This document shows, piece by piece, positions 23,141-31,232 of a DNA stretch of 35,365 nt (positions are counted from its first letter, which is position 1; each line of letters starts with the position of its first letter). A model generated the notes under the pieces. That model did no database searches, was not told the DNA's origin, and saw only the letters and a list, made by a program, of their open reading frames with translations. The position numbers and the translations under genes were made by a program. Source of the stretch: Candidatus Hydrogenedentota bacterium (GTDB lineage: Bacteria > Hydrogenedentota > Hydrogenedentia > Hydrogenedentales > CAITNO01); assembly GCA_012730045.1 (NCBI GenBank), contig JAAYBR010000029.1:1-35365 (forward strand), read 5' to 3'.

Positions 23141-24610
23141 ATGCCGCGCCGCAGGGTCACAACGCGCCGCGCCCGCCTGCTCCCCCTGGCGGCGGCCTTT
23201 CTGCTTCTGGCGGGATGCGTTCAAAGCCGCATCCCGGTGTTCGGCATCCGCCTGCCCTTTCCCGCCGGCATGAGCCGTCTGGACATGCTGCGCTACGAGG
23301 GGGACTTCCAGGACCTGTCCTGGACGGAGTCCTTCGACGCGCTCCATGCCAAGCTCTCCCGCGAGTACCCCTTCACGGAGTGGAAGGAGATTCCCTGGGA
23401 CGCGCTCTACGACCGCTTCTCCCTGCGCGTGGCCGACGCCCAGGCCCGCGACGACGCCCGCGCCTATTACCTCGCCCTGCGCGAGTATGTCCATTCGGTT
23501 CCGGACAGCTATGTGGACATCAGCATGGAGGAGGCCTACCGCCAGGAGGCCGTCGGCGGCGGCTTCGGATTCTCCGTCGCCCCCCTGGCCGACGACCGCC
23601 TCATCGTCTACCGTCTGGCCAAGAACGGCCCGGCGGCGGCGGCGGGCATCTGCTGGGGCGCCGAGATTCTGGAATGGAACGGCGTGCCGGTGCGCGAGGC
23701 CCTGGGGCGGGCCCCGGTGGAGTGGGCGTCCGCGCCCGCGCCGACCTATGTGGGGCGCCTGCTGGACCGGTGCATGCTGCTGACCCGCGGCCCCGTGGGC
23801 AGCGAGGCCCGGGTGGTCTTCCAGCGGCCCGGCGAGAAGCGCCGCATCACCGCCACGCTCACCGCGCAAAACGACCAGTACCTGGGCATGGGCGACATTG
23901 TGGACTACAGCCATCCCTATGGCGAGATGGAGTCCCCCTTTGAGGCCAAAATCCTCGACGGCGGCGTGGGCCTCCTGCGCATCCATTTCCAGTCCGCCAC
24001 CATGACGGCGCCCTTCCCGGAGCGGGCCTACAAGAAGGCCGTCGAACGCTTCGCCCGCGAGGGCGTGCGCGGCGTCATCCTTGACCTGCGCGGCAACACG
24101 GGCGGCGACCTCAAACTCGCCCGCACCTTCGCGGCCCCCTTCCTCAAGGAATCGCGAAGCCTCGGGTGCATGGTCTGCTACGACCACAAGAAGGGCGGCT
24201 TCGCCCTCAAAGACGGCGAATGCGCGGAGTTCGCCCCCGAACTGCCCGGTCTCGACGTTCCCGTCGTCGTCCTTGTGCACCGCACCACCAAGGACACCGG
24301 CCAGCTCATCGCCCTCGCCCTCCAGGGGCTTCCCAACGTCACCGTCATGGGGTTCCTGGGCACCGACGGCGCCCTCGCCAGGGTCGGCGGCGAGATCCGC
24401 ATGCCCCGGGGCCACGTGATCCACTACCCCATCGGGCGGCTGGTGGACGCGTCGGGGCGCGTCGTGGTCTCCACGGACGCGCGGGACAACGGCGGCATCC
24501 TGCCGGACATCGTGCCGCCTCTCGGTCCGGCGGAGCTCGACGCGCACTTCAACCAGGGGCGCGACCCCCTGCTGGAGATGGCGGTCCAGCGCCTCGCGGC
24601 GGGGGGGTGA
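23141..24610 (+). CDS. S41 (C-terminal processing protease)-like lipoprotein, probably inactive
   Basis: 489 residues. Lipoprotein signal with lipobox LLAGC (Cys26). A PDZ-like segment follows (FGFSVAPL, KNGPAAAAGICWGAEILEWNG), then the S41 core with GVGLLRIHFQSA and VILDLRGNTGG. In active tail-specific proteases a Ser sits in S-A-S-A-S-E and a Lys about 25 residues later. Here the aligned segment is RTTKDTGQLIALALQ, with Asp at the Ser position, and MGFLGTDGALARV offers no Lys. By eye the catalytic dyad is gone. It may bind peptides or act as a scaffold. The ATG at 23141 has GGAG upstream; an upstream in-frame start would put the signal peptide inside. Confidence 0.82.
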   Translation: MPRRRVTTRRARLLPLAAAFLLLAGCVQSRIPVFGIRLPFPAGMSRLDMLRYEGDFQDLSWTESFDALHAKLSREYPFTEWKEIPWDALYDRFSLRVADAQARDDARAYYLALREYVHSVPDSYVDISMEEAYRQEAVGGGFGFSVAPLADDRLIVYRLAKNGPAAAAGICWGAEILEWNGVPVREALGRAPVEWASAPAPTYVGRLLDRCMLLTRGPVGSEARVVFQRPGEKRRITATLTAQNDQYLGMGDIVDYSHPYGEMESPFEAKILDGGVGLLRIHFQSATMTAPFPERAYKKAVERFAREGVRGVILDLRGNTGGDLKLARTFAAPFLKESRSLGCMVCYDHKKGGFALKDGECAEFAPELPGLDVPVVVLVHRTTKDTGQLIALALQGLPNVTVMGFLGTDGALARVGGEIRMPRGHVIHYPIGRLVDASGRVVVSTDARDNGGILPDIVPPLGPAELDAHFNQGRDPLLEMAVQRLAAGG

Positions 24611-24622
24611 TTCGTGGCGCGG

Positions 24623-24652
24623 TTGCTTCCGCGGCCTTCGGCGGTGTATACT
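24623..24652 (+). promoter_or_regulatory. Promoter of the feo operon
   Basis: TTGCTT (24623-24628), 18 bases, TATACT (24647-24652). It lies 70 bases before the first GTG start. No Fur box is obvious by eye in the leader. Confidence 0.5.
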
Positions 24653-24722
24653 CCATGCGCGGATTGTTTAGCAGCATTAACTTTCGTGCCCTGCGGTAAA
24701 TCGCGCAGCCCGGAGACATGCC

Positions 24723-24944
24723 GTGACCCTGGAAACCGCGGTGGTGGGGGCCATTCTGCTGGCCGCCGCCGCCGTCACAGTTCTTTTCCTCCGCCGCTCC
24801 CTGCGGGCGCGGGAGAACCCCTGCGGCACCTGCGCGGGATGCCCCCATGTGGATGCGGGCGGATGCCCCGTGCCGCCGGAGGCCTGCGGCATCTCGCGGC
24901 CGGACGGCGGCAAGACCCCGCCGGGGGGCGCGGCCCATGCATGA
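24723..24944 (+). CDS. FeoB-associated Cys-rich membrane protein
   Basis: 73 residues: one N-terminal membrane helix (AVVGAILLAAAAVTVLFL) followed by a short tail with Cys at C34-G-T-C37-x-x-C40, then C48 and C55, the layout of the small Cys-rich proteins found beside feoB. It may deliver or sense iron at the FeoB pore; this is proposed from context. The GTG at 24723 is chosen because the nearby ATG at 24718 runs into a stop after two codons. GGAGA lies upstream. Its end overlaps feoA by 8 bases. Confidence 0.8.
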   Translation: MTLETAVVGAILLAAAAVTVLFLRRSLRARENPCGTCAGCPHVDAGGCPVPPEACGISRPDGGKTPPGGAAHA

Positions 24945-25212
24945 CAGCGGTGAACACCCCATGACGGCGGCGCTGAAGAGGCTTTCGGGCATGCTGGACG
25001 GCGAGCGCGGGCATATTGTCCGCATCGGCCGGACGGGCCCGCGCGGCATCCGGCAGCGGCTGCTCGACATGGGCATCACCCGCGGGGCGGAGGTGCTGGT
25101 GGTGCGCCGCGCGCCCATGGGCGACCCCATCGAGGTGGTGGTGAAGAACTACCATCTGGCCCTGCGCGAGCAGGAGGCCGCCCTGATCGAGGTGGAGCCC
25201 GTGGTTCCGTGA
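24937..25212 (+). CDS. feoA: Ferrous iron transport protein A
   Basis: 91 residues, an SH3-like small cytosolic protein that supports FeoB. Visible features: GERGHIVRI, RQRLLDMGITRGAEVLVVRRAPMGDPIEV and the closing LALREQEAALIEVE, all standard for FeoA. I start at ATG 24937, overlapping the upstream gene; an internal ATG at 24961 would give an 83-residue protein closer to typical length. The stop overlaps the feoB start as GTGA. Confidence 0.92.
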   Translation: MHDSGEHPMTAALKRLSGMLDGERGHIVRIGRTGPRGIRQRLLDMGITRGAEVLVVRRAPMGDPIEVVVKNYHLALREQEAALIEVEPVVP

Positions 25213-27422
25213 TCGGCCGCGGCGGCATGGGCCCGGTCCGCCGCCGCCGGCGGGGGGGCGGCGCCCGGGACGGGGCGCCCGCGCCGGACGGCGCGCGGGG
25301 GGCGGCGCCCCTGATCGCCCTGGCGGGCAACCCCAACGCGGGGAAGACCAGCCTTTTCAACGCCCTGACGGGCTCCGTGCAGCAGGTGAGCAACTACCCC
25401 GGCGTCACGGTGGAGTGCAAGGAGGGCACGCTGCGCGCGGGGGACCGCCCCTACACGGTGGTGGACCTGCCGGGCACCTACTCCCTCACCGCCTACTCGC
25501 AGGAGGAGGCGGTGGCGCGGGACTTCCTGCTGAACCACCCGCCCGGCGTCATCGTGAACGTGGTGGACGCCACGAACCTTGAGCGCAACCTCTACTTTAC
25601 GGTGCAGCTCCTGGAGACGCGGACCCCGGTGATTATCGCGCTCAACATGGTGGACCTCGCCGAGAGGCGGGGCATCCGCGTGGACCACACCGCGCTGTCC
25701 AAGATGCTGGGGGTGCCCGTCATCCCCACCGTGGGCAGCCGGGGCACGGGGGTGGAGGCCCTGGCCGAAGCCTGCGCCGGGGTGATCGAGGGGACGCATC
25801 CGGTCATGCCCACCCAGGTCCGCTACGGCCACGTGGTGGACGAGGAGGTGGACGGTCTCGCCGAAACCCTCGGGGGCCTGCTCCCCGCCGACGCGCGCCG
25901 CGCCGCCCTCTGGTTCGCCGTCAAGCTCCTCGAGAGCGACGAGCCGGTCTCCGCCGAGGTTGCGCGCCTCGCCGGACCCCGCGCGGCGGAGCTGGAGGCC
26001 GCCATCGCCGCGGCGGTGGCCCGCATGGAGCGGCACTACGACGACGACGCGGCGACCATCGTGGCGGAGCGCCGCTACGGCGTCGCGGCGGGCGCGGCCC
26101 GCCAGTGCGTCCACATCACGCCGCAGTCGCGGCGCGACACGACGGAGAAGATAGACGCCGTCGTGTGCAACCGCGCGGCGGGTCCGGTGATCCTGGTGGG
26201 GGTGGTGGCCGCCCTGTTCTTCTGGGTGTTCAAGCTGTCCGACGAGTGGGCGTGGATTCCCTGGCCCGGCGGGTGGACCAGCCCGACGGGGGTGGTGGAG
26301 GGGTGCTTCGAGGCGCTGTCCGGCCTGCTCGACGGGCTGCGCCCGGGCTGGCCCATGCTGCACTCCCTGCTCGACGCGGCGCTGGTCAAGGGCGTGGGCG
26401 GGGTGCTCGGCTTCGTGCCCCTCATTTTCTTCATGTTCCTGTTCATCGCGGCGCTGGAGGACAGCGGCTACATCGCCCGCGTCGCCTTCATCCTCGACCG
26501 GCTCCTGCGCGTCTTCGGGCTCCAGGGCAAGTCCATCATCGCGCTCATCGTGTCCGGCGGCCTGGGCGCGGGGGGCTGCGCCGTGCCCGGCGTGATGGCC
26601 ACCCGCACCCTGCGCGAGGAGAAGGACCGCATCATCACCATGCTCGTCGCGCCGTTCATGAACTGCGGCGCGAAGATGCCCGTGTACGCCGTGCTCATCG
26701 CCGCCTTCTTCCCCGACCGGCGCATGCCGCTCATGCTGCTGCTGTGGGGGCTGTCGTGGGTCGTGGCGCTGTGCGCCGCGTGGGTGCTGCGCCGCACCGT
26801 CCTGCGCGGCGAGCAGACCCCCTTCGTCATGGAGCTGCCCCCCTACCACCTGCCCGTGCCCCGCGGCGTGCTCCTGCACACCGCCGAGCGCACCTGGCTC
26901 TACATCCGCAAGGCCGGCACCGTCATCCTCGCCATCAACATCCTGCTCTGGGCCGTCATGTACTTCCCCCGGCCCCCGGCCAACGCCGACGGGACGGCCC
27001 CCTCGCCCTCCGAGGCCGTCGCCCACAGCTTCGCCGGCCGCGCGGGCCGCGCGCTCGAGCCCGTCACCGCCGCCGCCGGCTTCGACTGGCGCGTGAACAT
27101 CGCCCTCATCGGCGGCTTCGCGGCCAAGGAGGTGGTCATCGGCGCCATGGCCACCGTCTACGCCATGGAGGAGGACGCGGAGGACGCGGACGCCTCCCTG
27201 TCCGCGCGCCTGCGCGGGGCGCCCGGCTGGACCCCCCTGCGCGCCTTCGCCATGATGCTCTTTGTCATGCTCTACGCCCCCTGCGTCACCACCATCGCCG
27301 TCATCCGCCGAGAGACCGGCACCTGGAAATGGCCCCTCTTCGCCACCGTTTACGCCACCACCATCGCCTTTATCCTCGCCGCCGCCGTCTTCCAGGGCGG
27401 CCGTCTGCTGGGGCTCGGGTGA
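25209..27422 (+). CDS. feoB: Ferrous iron transporter FeoB
   Basis: 737 residues; GTPase-linked Fe(II) permease of the inner membrane. G1 is GNPNAGKTS (40-48), G3 DLPGTYSLT, G4 NMVD; then the helical spacer and a membrane part with two Gate domains (FVPLIFFMFLFIAALEDSGYIAR, GGCAVPGVMATRTLREEKDR, FMNCGAKMPVY and AAKEVVIGAMATVY). The usual GCNVPAI is GGCAVPGV here, keeping the Cys but losing the Asn. The first 33 residues are a basic, Gly-rich extension absent from typical FeoB; the GTG at 25209 overlaps the feoA stop, but an internal ATG at 25227 is possible. Confidence 0.95.
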   Translation: MIGRGGMGPVRRRRRGGGARDGAPAPDGARGAAPLIALAGNPNAGKTSLFNALTGSVQQVSNYPGVTVECKEGTLRAGDRPYTVVDLPGTYSLTAYSQEEAVARDFLLNHPPGVIVNVVDATNLERNLYFTVQLLETRTPVIIALNMVDLAERRGIRVDHTALSKMLGVPVIPTVGSRGTGVEALAEACAGVIEGTHPVMPTQVRYGHVVDEEVDGLAETLGGLLPADARRAALWFAVKLLESDEPVSAEVARLAGPRAAELEAAIAAAVARMERHYDDDAATIVAERRYGVAAGAARQCVHITPQSRRDTTEKIDAVVCNRAAGPVILVGVVAALFFWVFKLSDEWAWIPWPGGWTSPTGVVEGCFEALSGLLDGLRPGWPMLHSLLDAALVKGVGGVLGFVPLIFFMFLFIAALEDSGYIARVAFILDRLLRVFGLQGKSIIALIVSGGLGAGGCAVPGVMATRTLREEKDRIITMLVAPFMNCGAKMPVYAVLIAAFFPDRRMPLMLLLWGLSWVVALCAAWVLRRTVLRGEQTPFVMELPPYHLPVPRGVLLHTAERTWLYIRKAGTVILAINILLWAVMYFPRPPANADGTAPSPSEAVAHSFAGRAGRALEPVTAAAGFDWRVNIALIGGFAAKEVVIGAMATVYAMEEDAEDADASLSARLRGAPGWTPLRAFAMMLFVMLYAPCVTTIAVIRRETGTWKWPLFATVYATTIAFILAAAVFQGGRLLGLG

Positions 27423-27529
27423 GGGAACGGGGGCCGCTCTCAAGTTGCGCCGTTGTTCCGTTTTGAAGACAATAGGCGGCGGAGGCTGGCAGTGGTTCCC
27501 GCCGCCGACCGGGCGAAAGGGTTGGGACA

Positions 27530-28747
27530 ATGAAATCGGTAGAACTTTTCGCGGGCGCGGGCGGACTCGCCATGGGGGTCGCCCTTGCAGGCTTTGAGTC
27601 TCAGGCCGTTGTCGAGTGGGACAGGTGGGCCTGCGACACCATCCGGAAGAATCAGGATCGCGGCCATCCCCTTGTGCGGGACTGGCCCTTGTGGGAGGGG
27701 GACGTCCGCGCGTATGACTGGTCGTCGCTTCCCAGCGAAATAGACCTGGTTGCCGGAGGCCCGCCCTGCCAGCCCTTCTCCATGGCCGGAAAACACCGGG
27801 CCTACGGGGACGCGCGCGACATGTTTCCCGCCACCGTGGAGGTGATTCGCACCCTGCGCCCGAAGGCGTTTCTCATCGAAAACGTGAAGGGCCTGACCCG
27901 TTCCAGCTTTGCCAATTATTACCAGTACATTCTCCTGCGGCTGGAGTTCCCCGAGGTGACGCGCAGGACGGATGAATCGTGGACGGAACACCTAAAGCGC
28001 CTGCAACGCGAGAAAACGTCCGGTAGGCTGCACGCGGAAGGGCTGACGTACAACGTTGTCCCCACCCTGGTGAACGCCGCCGATTACGGTGTTCCGCAGA
28101 AGAGGGACCGGGTCTTCATTGTTGGTTTCCGGTCCGACCTGGGCGTTCAGTGGTCCTTTCCCCGCCCGACCCACAGCCTGGAGGCGCTTCTGCACAGCCA
28201 ATGGGTGACCGGCGAGTATTGGGAACAGCACCGCGTGGCCGGGAACAGCCGCCCTCAAGTGCCCGCCGCATTCGCCGGCCGGGCCCGAAGGCTGGACCAG
28301 TGCCTGGTCCCTCCGGAACAACGCCCCTGGCGAACGGTTCGCGATGCGCTGTCCGACCTTCCTGCTCCGCGCCAAGGCGAGAGCAACGGCCTTTTCCTTA
28401 ACCACGACTTCCAGGGGGGCGCGCGGGCCTATCCCGGCCACACAGGCAGTCCCCTTGATTTGCCCGCAAAGGCCCTGAAGGCCGGGGACCATGGCGTTCC
28501 CGGCGGGGAAAACATGATGGTGTTCGGCAACGGGGAATGCCGGTATTTCACTGTCCGCGAGTCTGCGCGTGTCCAGACTTTTCCGGATGGATACCTGCTC
28601 GCCGGTTCCTGGACAGAAGCCATGCGCCAGCTTGGAAACGCCGTTCCCGTCGCCCTGGCAAGAAGAGTCGCCGCGTCCGTGGCGGAGAAGATCGCCGAGG
28701 CCGGCATACGGGAGGCGCTGCGTTCGAAAGGAAGGGTTGTGGCATGA
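27530..28747 (+). CDS. Type II DNA (cytosine-5) methyltransferase
   Basis: 405 residues. Motif I FAGAGG (7-12), motif IV GPPCQPFS with catalytic Cys80, motif VI ENVKG (117-121), motif VIII QKRDRVFIVG, motif X RQLGNAVPV near the end. The variable region between VIII and X (about 195-340) holds target recognition. It overlaps the following nuclease by ATGA, so methylase and nuclease are produced together in the order M then R. If the nuclease keeps the Eco29kI specificity, the methylated site would be CCGCGG. The upstream RBS is weak. The 107 bases before it hold no gene. Confidence 0.95.
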   Translation: MKSVELFAGAGGLAMGVALAGFESQAVVEWDRWACDTIRKNQDRGHPLVRDWPLWEGDVRAYDWSSLPSEIDLVAGGPPCQPFSMAGKHRAYGDARDMFPATVEVIRTLRPKAFLIENVKGLTRSSFANYYQYILLRLEFPEVTRRTDESWTEHLKRLQREKTSGRLHAEGLTYNVVPTLVNAADYGVPQKRDRVFIVGFRSDLGVQWSFPRPTHSLEALLHSQWVTGEYWEQHRVAGNSRPQVPAAFAGRARRLDQCLVPPEQRPWRTVRDALSDLPAPRQGESNGLFLNHDFQGGARAYPGHTGSPLDLPAKALKAGDHGVPGGENMMVFGNGECRYFTVRESARVQTFPDGYLLAGSWTEAMRQLGNAVPVALARRVAASVAEKIAEAGIREALRSKGRVVA

Positions 28748-29376
28748 CCGACGGCAATATCCTTCCGTTCAATCCTTTGGACAAGAAGAACCTCGGCGAA
28801 AGCGTCGCGCAGGCCCTGCTCGAACAGCCGCCCGTCAGGCTGCCTGATGTTCAGAAGTTCCGGGGCGCGGGCGTTTATGCCATCTACTATTCGGGAAAGT
28901 TCCCGGCCTACAAACCTCTGGCTGAGGCAAACGCCGGTGGACGTCCTGCAACGCCGATCTATGTTGGAAAAGCGGTTCCAGCGGGGGCGAGAAAGGGTGG
29001 AGACTTGGAGGCGGATCCGAAGTTCGCCCTCTATGACCGCCTGCAAGACCACGCGAAGAGCATAGAACAGGCCGAAAACCTGGAAGTGAGGGATTTCTGT
29101 TGCCGCTATCTCGTGGTTGACGATATTTGGATTCCTCTCGGAGAGGCACTGCTGATTGCGCGGTTTTCCCCGCTTTGGAACAAGGTGATAGACGGGTTTG
29201 GCAACCATGACCCCGGAAAAGGCCGGCATGAGGGGTTGCGACCCCGCTGGGACGTGCTGCACCCCGGCCGGCCATGGGCCGCCCGGTGCAAAGACCGGCC
29301 GGAAACTGCAGCGCTGATCAAGAGTGAGGCTCTGAATTTCCTTCGAAACAGTCCACCGTCAGACGGGCACGGGTGA
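28744..29376 (+). CDS. Eco29kI-family GIY-YIG restriction endonuclease
   Basis: 210 residues, normal for Eco29kI-type enzymes. GIY appears as GVY (43-45), YIG as YVG in PIYVGKAVP (71-79), followed by an Arg in LYDRLQDH (about 99), the catalytic Glu134 in PLGEALL, and Asn146 in SPLWNKVIDG. The C-terminal GNHDPGKGRHEG and RPRWDVLHPGRPWA match the family's conserved tail. It cleaves DNA at sites protected by the upstream methyltransferase; Eco29kI itself cuts CCGCGG, but this homologue's site is unproven. Slightly lower GC than neighbours suggests acquisition as a unit with the methylase. Confidence 0.93.
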   Translation: MTDGNILPFNPLDKKNLGESVAQALLEQPPVRLPDVQKFRGAGVYAIYYSGKFPAYKPLAEANAGGRPATPIYVGKAVPAGARKGGDLEADPKFALYDRLQDHAKSIEQAENLEVRDFCCRYLVVDDIWIPLGEALLIARFSPLWNKVIDGFGNHDPGKGRHEGLRPRWDVLHPGRPWAARCKDRPETAALIKSEALNFLRNSPPSDGHG

Positions 29377-29457
29377 AGATCGTCATTCTTCGCGAACTGC
29401 CAACCCAATGCACGGTCTGACGCACATCGGAGTTCCGCAACCAGCAAAGGGGCAGTC

Positions 29458-30276
29458 ATGACCGACACCACCCTTTCCCCCGAACTCGCCGCGAAGGAGG
29501 CCGCCCTGCGCGGCGTTTTGGAGGCGTGCGGGTCCGTGGCCGTCGCGTATTCCGGCGGCGTGGACTCGTCGTATCTGGCGGATGTCGCCCATGAGGTTCT
29601 CGGAGACCGCGCGCTGCTGGTCATCGCGGACTCGCCGAGCATCCCGCGCGCGGAGCTGGCGGAGGCGCGGGCGCTGGCCGCCGCGCGGGGCTGGCGGCTG
29701 GACGTGATCCAGACGCGCGAATTTGACCTGGAGGACTACCGGCGCAACGACGGCCGCCGCTGCTACCACTGCAAGGCGACCCTGTTCTCCACGCTGCGCG
29801 CCCACGCCGCCGCCCGCGGCATCGCCGCGGTGGCCCACGGCGAGATCGCCGACGACGCCCTCGACCCCACGCGCCTCGGCGCGCTGGCGGCGCGGGAGCA
29901 GGGGGTGCGCGCGCCCCTCGCCGAGGCGGGCCTCACGAAGGACGACATCCGCGCCCTGAGCCGCCGCCGCGGCCTGCCCACGTGGGACAAGCCGTCCTTC
30001 GCGTGTTTGTCGTCGCGGTTTCCGAAAGGCGTGGCGCTGTCGCCGGAGGACCTGCTGCGCGTCGAGCGCGCCGAAGAGTGCCTGCGCGCGCTCGGGTTCA
30101 AACAGTACCGCGCGCGCCACCACGGCGACCTCTGCCGCATCGAGGTGGACCCGGCGGACCTGCCCCGGATGCTCGAGCCCGGGCTCCGCGAACAGCTCGT
30201 GGAGACCCTGCGCGGACTGGGCTACCGCCACGTCACGGTGGACCTGGCGGGCTACCGCACCGGCAGCACGGCGTAG
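29458..30276 (+). CDS. larE: LarE-family ATP-dependent sulfur transferase (PP-loop)
   Basis: 272 residues. PP-loop SGGVDSS (32-38) adenylates the cofactor carboxylate; the family inserts sulfur into the nickel-pincer nucleotide used by lactate racemase and relatives. Cysteines are at 102 and 105 in RCYHCK and at 183 in FACLSSR. Sacrificial LarE proteins use one Cys; this CxxC plus C set matches the form reported to hold a [4Fe-4S] cluster and transfer sulfur catalytically. No larA, larB or larC lies in the window. The ATG at 29458 follows AAAGGGG. It ends 12 bases before the convergent four-helix-bundle gene. Confidence 0.92.
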   Translation: MTDTTLSPELAAKEAALRGVLEACGSVAVAYSGGVDSSYLADVAHEVLGDRALLVIADSPSIPRAELAEARALAAARGWRLDVIQTREFDLEDYRRNDGRRCYHCKATLFSTLRAHAAARGIAAVAHGEIADDALDPTRLGALAAREQGVRAPLAEAGLTKDDIRALSRRRGLPTWDKPSFACLSSRFPKGVALSPEDLLRVERAEECLRALGFKQYRARHHGDLCRIEVDPADLPRMLEPGLREQLVETLRGLGYRHVTVDLAGYRTGSTA

Positions 30277-30288
30277 GGGGAGGGGAAG

Positions 30289-31011
30289 TCAGTCGGACAG
30301 GTCGGACAAGTCAGACGGGTCTGACAGGTCTGACAGTTCTGACTTGTTCAATCCGCCTCTTGAGTCCGACCCGTCCGACCTGTCCGACTTGTCCGACCTG
30401 TTCGACCCCTGCCGTCCCCTGGACTCCACGCGCTGCCGGTAGAGACTCTCCGTGAAACCGCCCTCGCGCAAAAAACTCCGCCCCTGGCTCTCGATTTGGC
30501 GTTTCAAGAGGTAGGCGGCCTGGTGCACCGCGCAAACCATGGCGTTTGCCGCCAGTTCGGGGGATGACTGCGCCACGAAATCCGCCAGTCCGGCGAGACC
30601 CGTCAGGCGGACCGTTCCGGGCGCGGCAGGGGGCAGGTCCTCGACCCGGTCCTTCGAGAGCCGGTCGCGCATGGCCCGCGCCTCCCGTGAATCCCCCGGC
30701 CATAGCCGCAGGCCGTTCTGGCGCAGAAAACTCTCGTAGTCGCGGAGGAGTTCATCGTTCAGGCTCGCCCGCGCCACATTGGTCAGTTTCATCTCGGTCT
30801 TGCGCGACGTGGCCGCCGCGCCGCTCCCCTCGCTGATGTTGCGCACCCCGCTGCGCGCCGCCTGCACCATCTGGTCCGTCATCCGCCGGTCCTGCGGGAA
30901 GAAACGCCGGCAAAACACCACCGTGGCGTCATACACCGCCTCCGCCACCTTGTAGCTGCGGAGGTTCCGGTAGCCGCCATGCGGAAGCAGGGGGGTGCCG
31001 TCGGAGCCCAT
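30289..31011 (-). CDS. Four-helix-bundle suffix-domain protein with repeat-encoded tail
   Basis: 240 residues. Residues about 8-110 form the four-helix-bundle (23S rRNA intervening-sequence protein/S23-like) domain: YRNLRSYKVAEAVYDATVVFC, MVQAARSGVRNISEGSGA, then a helix with ASLNDELLRDYESFLRQ. A second conserved segment, FVAQSSPELAANAMVCAVHQ to SFLREGGFTESLYRQR, is the suffix domain. The last 35 or so residues are Ser-Asp-x tripeptides (SDKSDRSDGSD) encoded by the flanking 9-base array, which also supplies the stop. Such bundles bind RNA or nucleoprotein in related systems (for example Avd of diversity-generating retroelements); the role here is unknown. The ATG at 31011 is chosen where homology begins. 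Confidence 0.85.
   Translation of the reverse strand: MGSDGTPLLPHGGYRNLRSYKVAEAVYDATVVFCRRFFPQDRRMTDQMVQAARSGVRNISEGSGAAATSRKTEMKLTNVARASLNDELLRDYESFLRQNGLRLWPGDSREARAMRDRLSKDRVEDLPPAAPGTVRLTGLAGLADFVAQSSPELAANAMVCAVHQAAYLLKRQIESQGRSFLREGGFTESLYRQRVESRGRQGSNRSDKSDRSDGSDSRGGLNKSELSDLSDPSDLSDLSD
30292..30406. repeat. 9-bp repeat array, left side, in inverted arms
   Basis: 30292-30344 holds six 9-mers of type GTCGGACAG (variants GTCAGACGG, GTCTGACAG). After a 19-base gap, 30364-30406 holds about five 9-mers of the complementary type GTCCGACCT. Together they form a long hairpin. The array encodes the last residues and stop of the four-helix-bundle gene on the minus strand. Confidence 0.88.
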
Positions 31012-31045
31012 GGTCCTATCCTCCCAAGGAAGCCAGAATAATCCA

Positions 31046-31231
31046 GTCGGACGGGTCGGACAAGTCTGACCTGTCGGACAAGTCTGACAAAAGCACTGCC
31101 GCAGGCGCCACTTTTCACCTGTCGGACGAGTCGGACCGGTCTGACTTGTCCGACAGGTCTGATAGAAGCATTGCGGCAGCCGCCACTTTCTGCTTGTCCG
31201 ACCCGTCCGACCTGTCCGACCTGTCCGATCT
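31046..31231. repeat. 9-bp repeat arrays, right side, with an interspersed longer unit
   Basis: Blocks of 9-mers at 31046-31088 and 31119-31162 (GTCGGAC/GTCTGAC types, partly reversed) and 31194-31230 (GTCCGACCT type). Between them two copies of a further unit occur: AAGCACTGCCGCAGGCGCC near 31091 and AAGCATTGCGGCAGCCGCC near 31167. The outermost block is inverted relative to the leftmost block at 30292, so the whole 0.94-kb unit has 9-mer inverted ends. It lies directly upstream of the four-helix-bundle gene and ends next to the stop of the following gene. Confidence 0.82.
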
Positions 31232-31232
31232 T

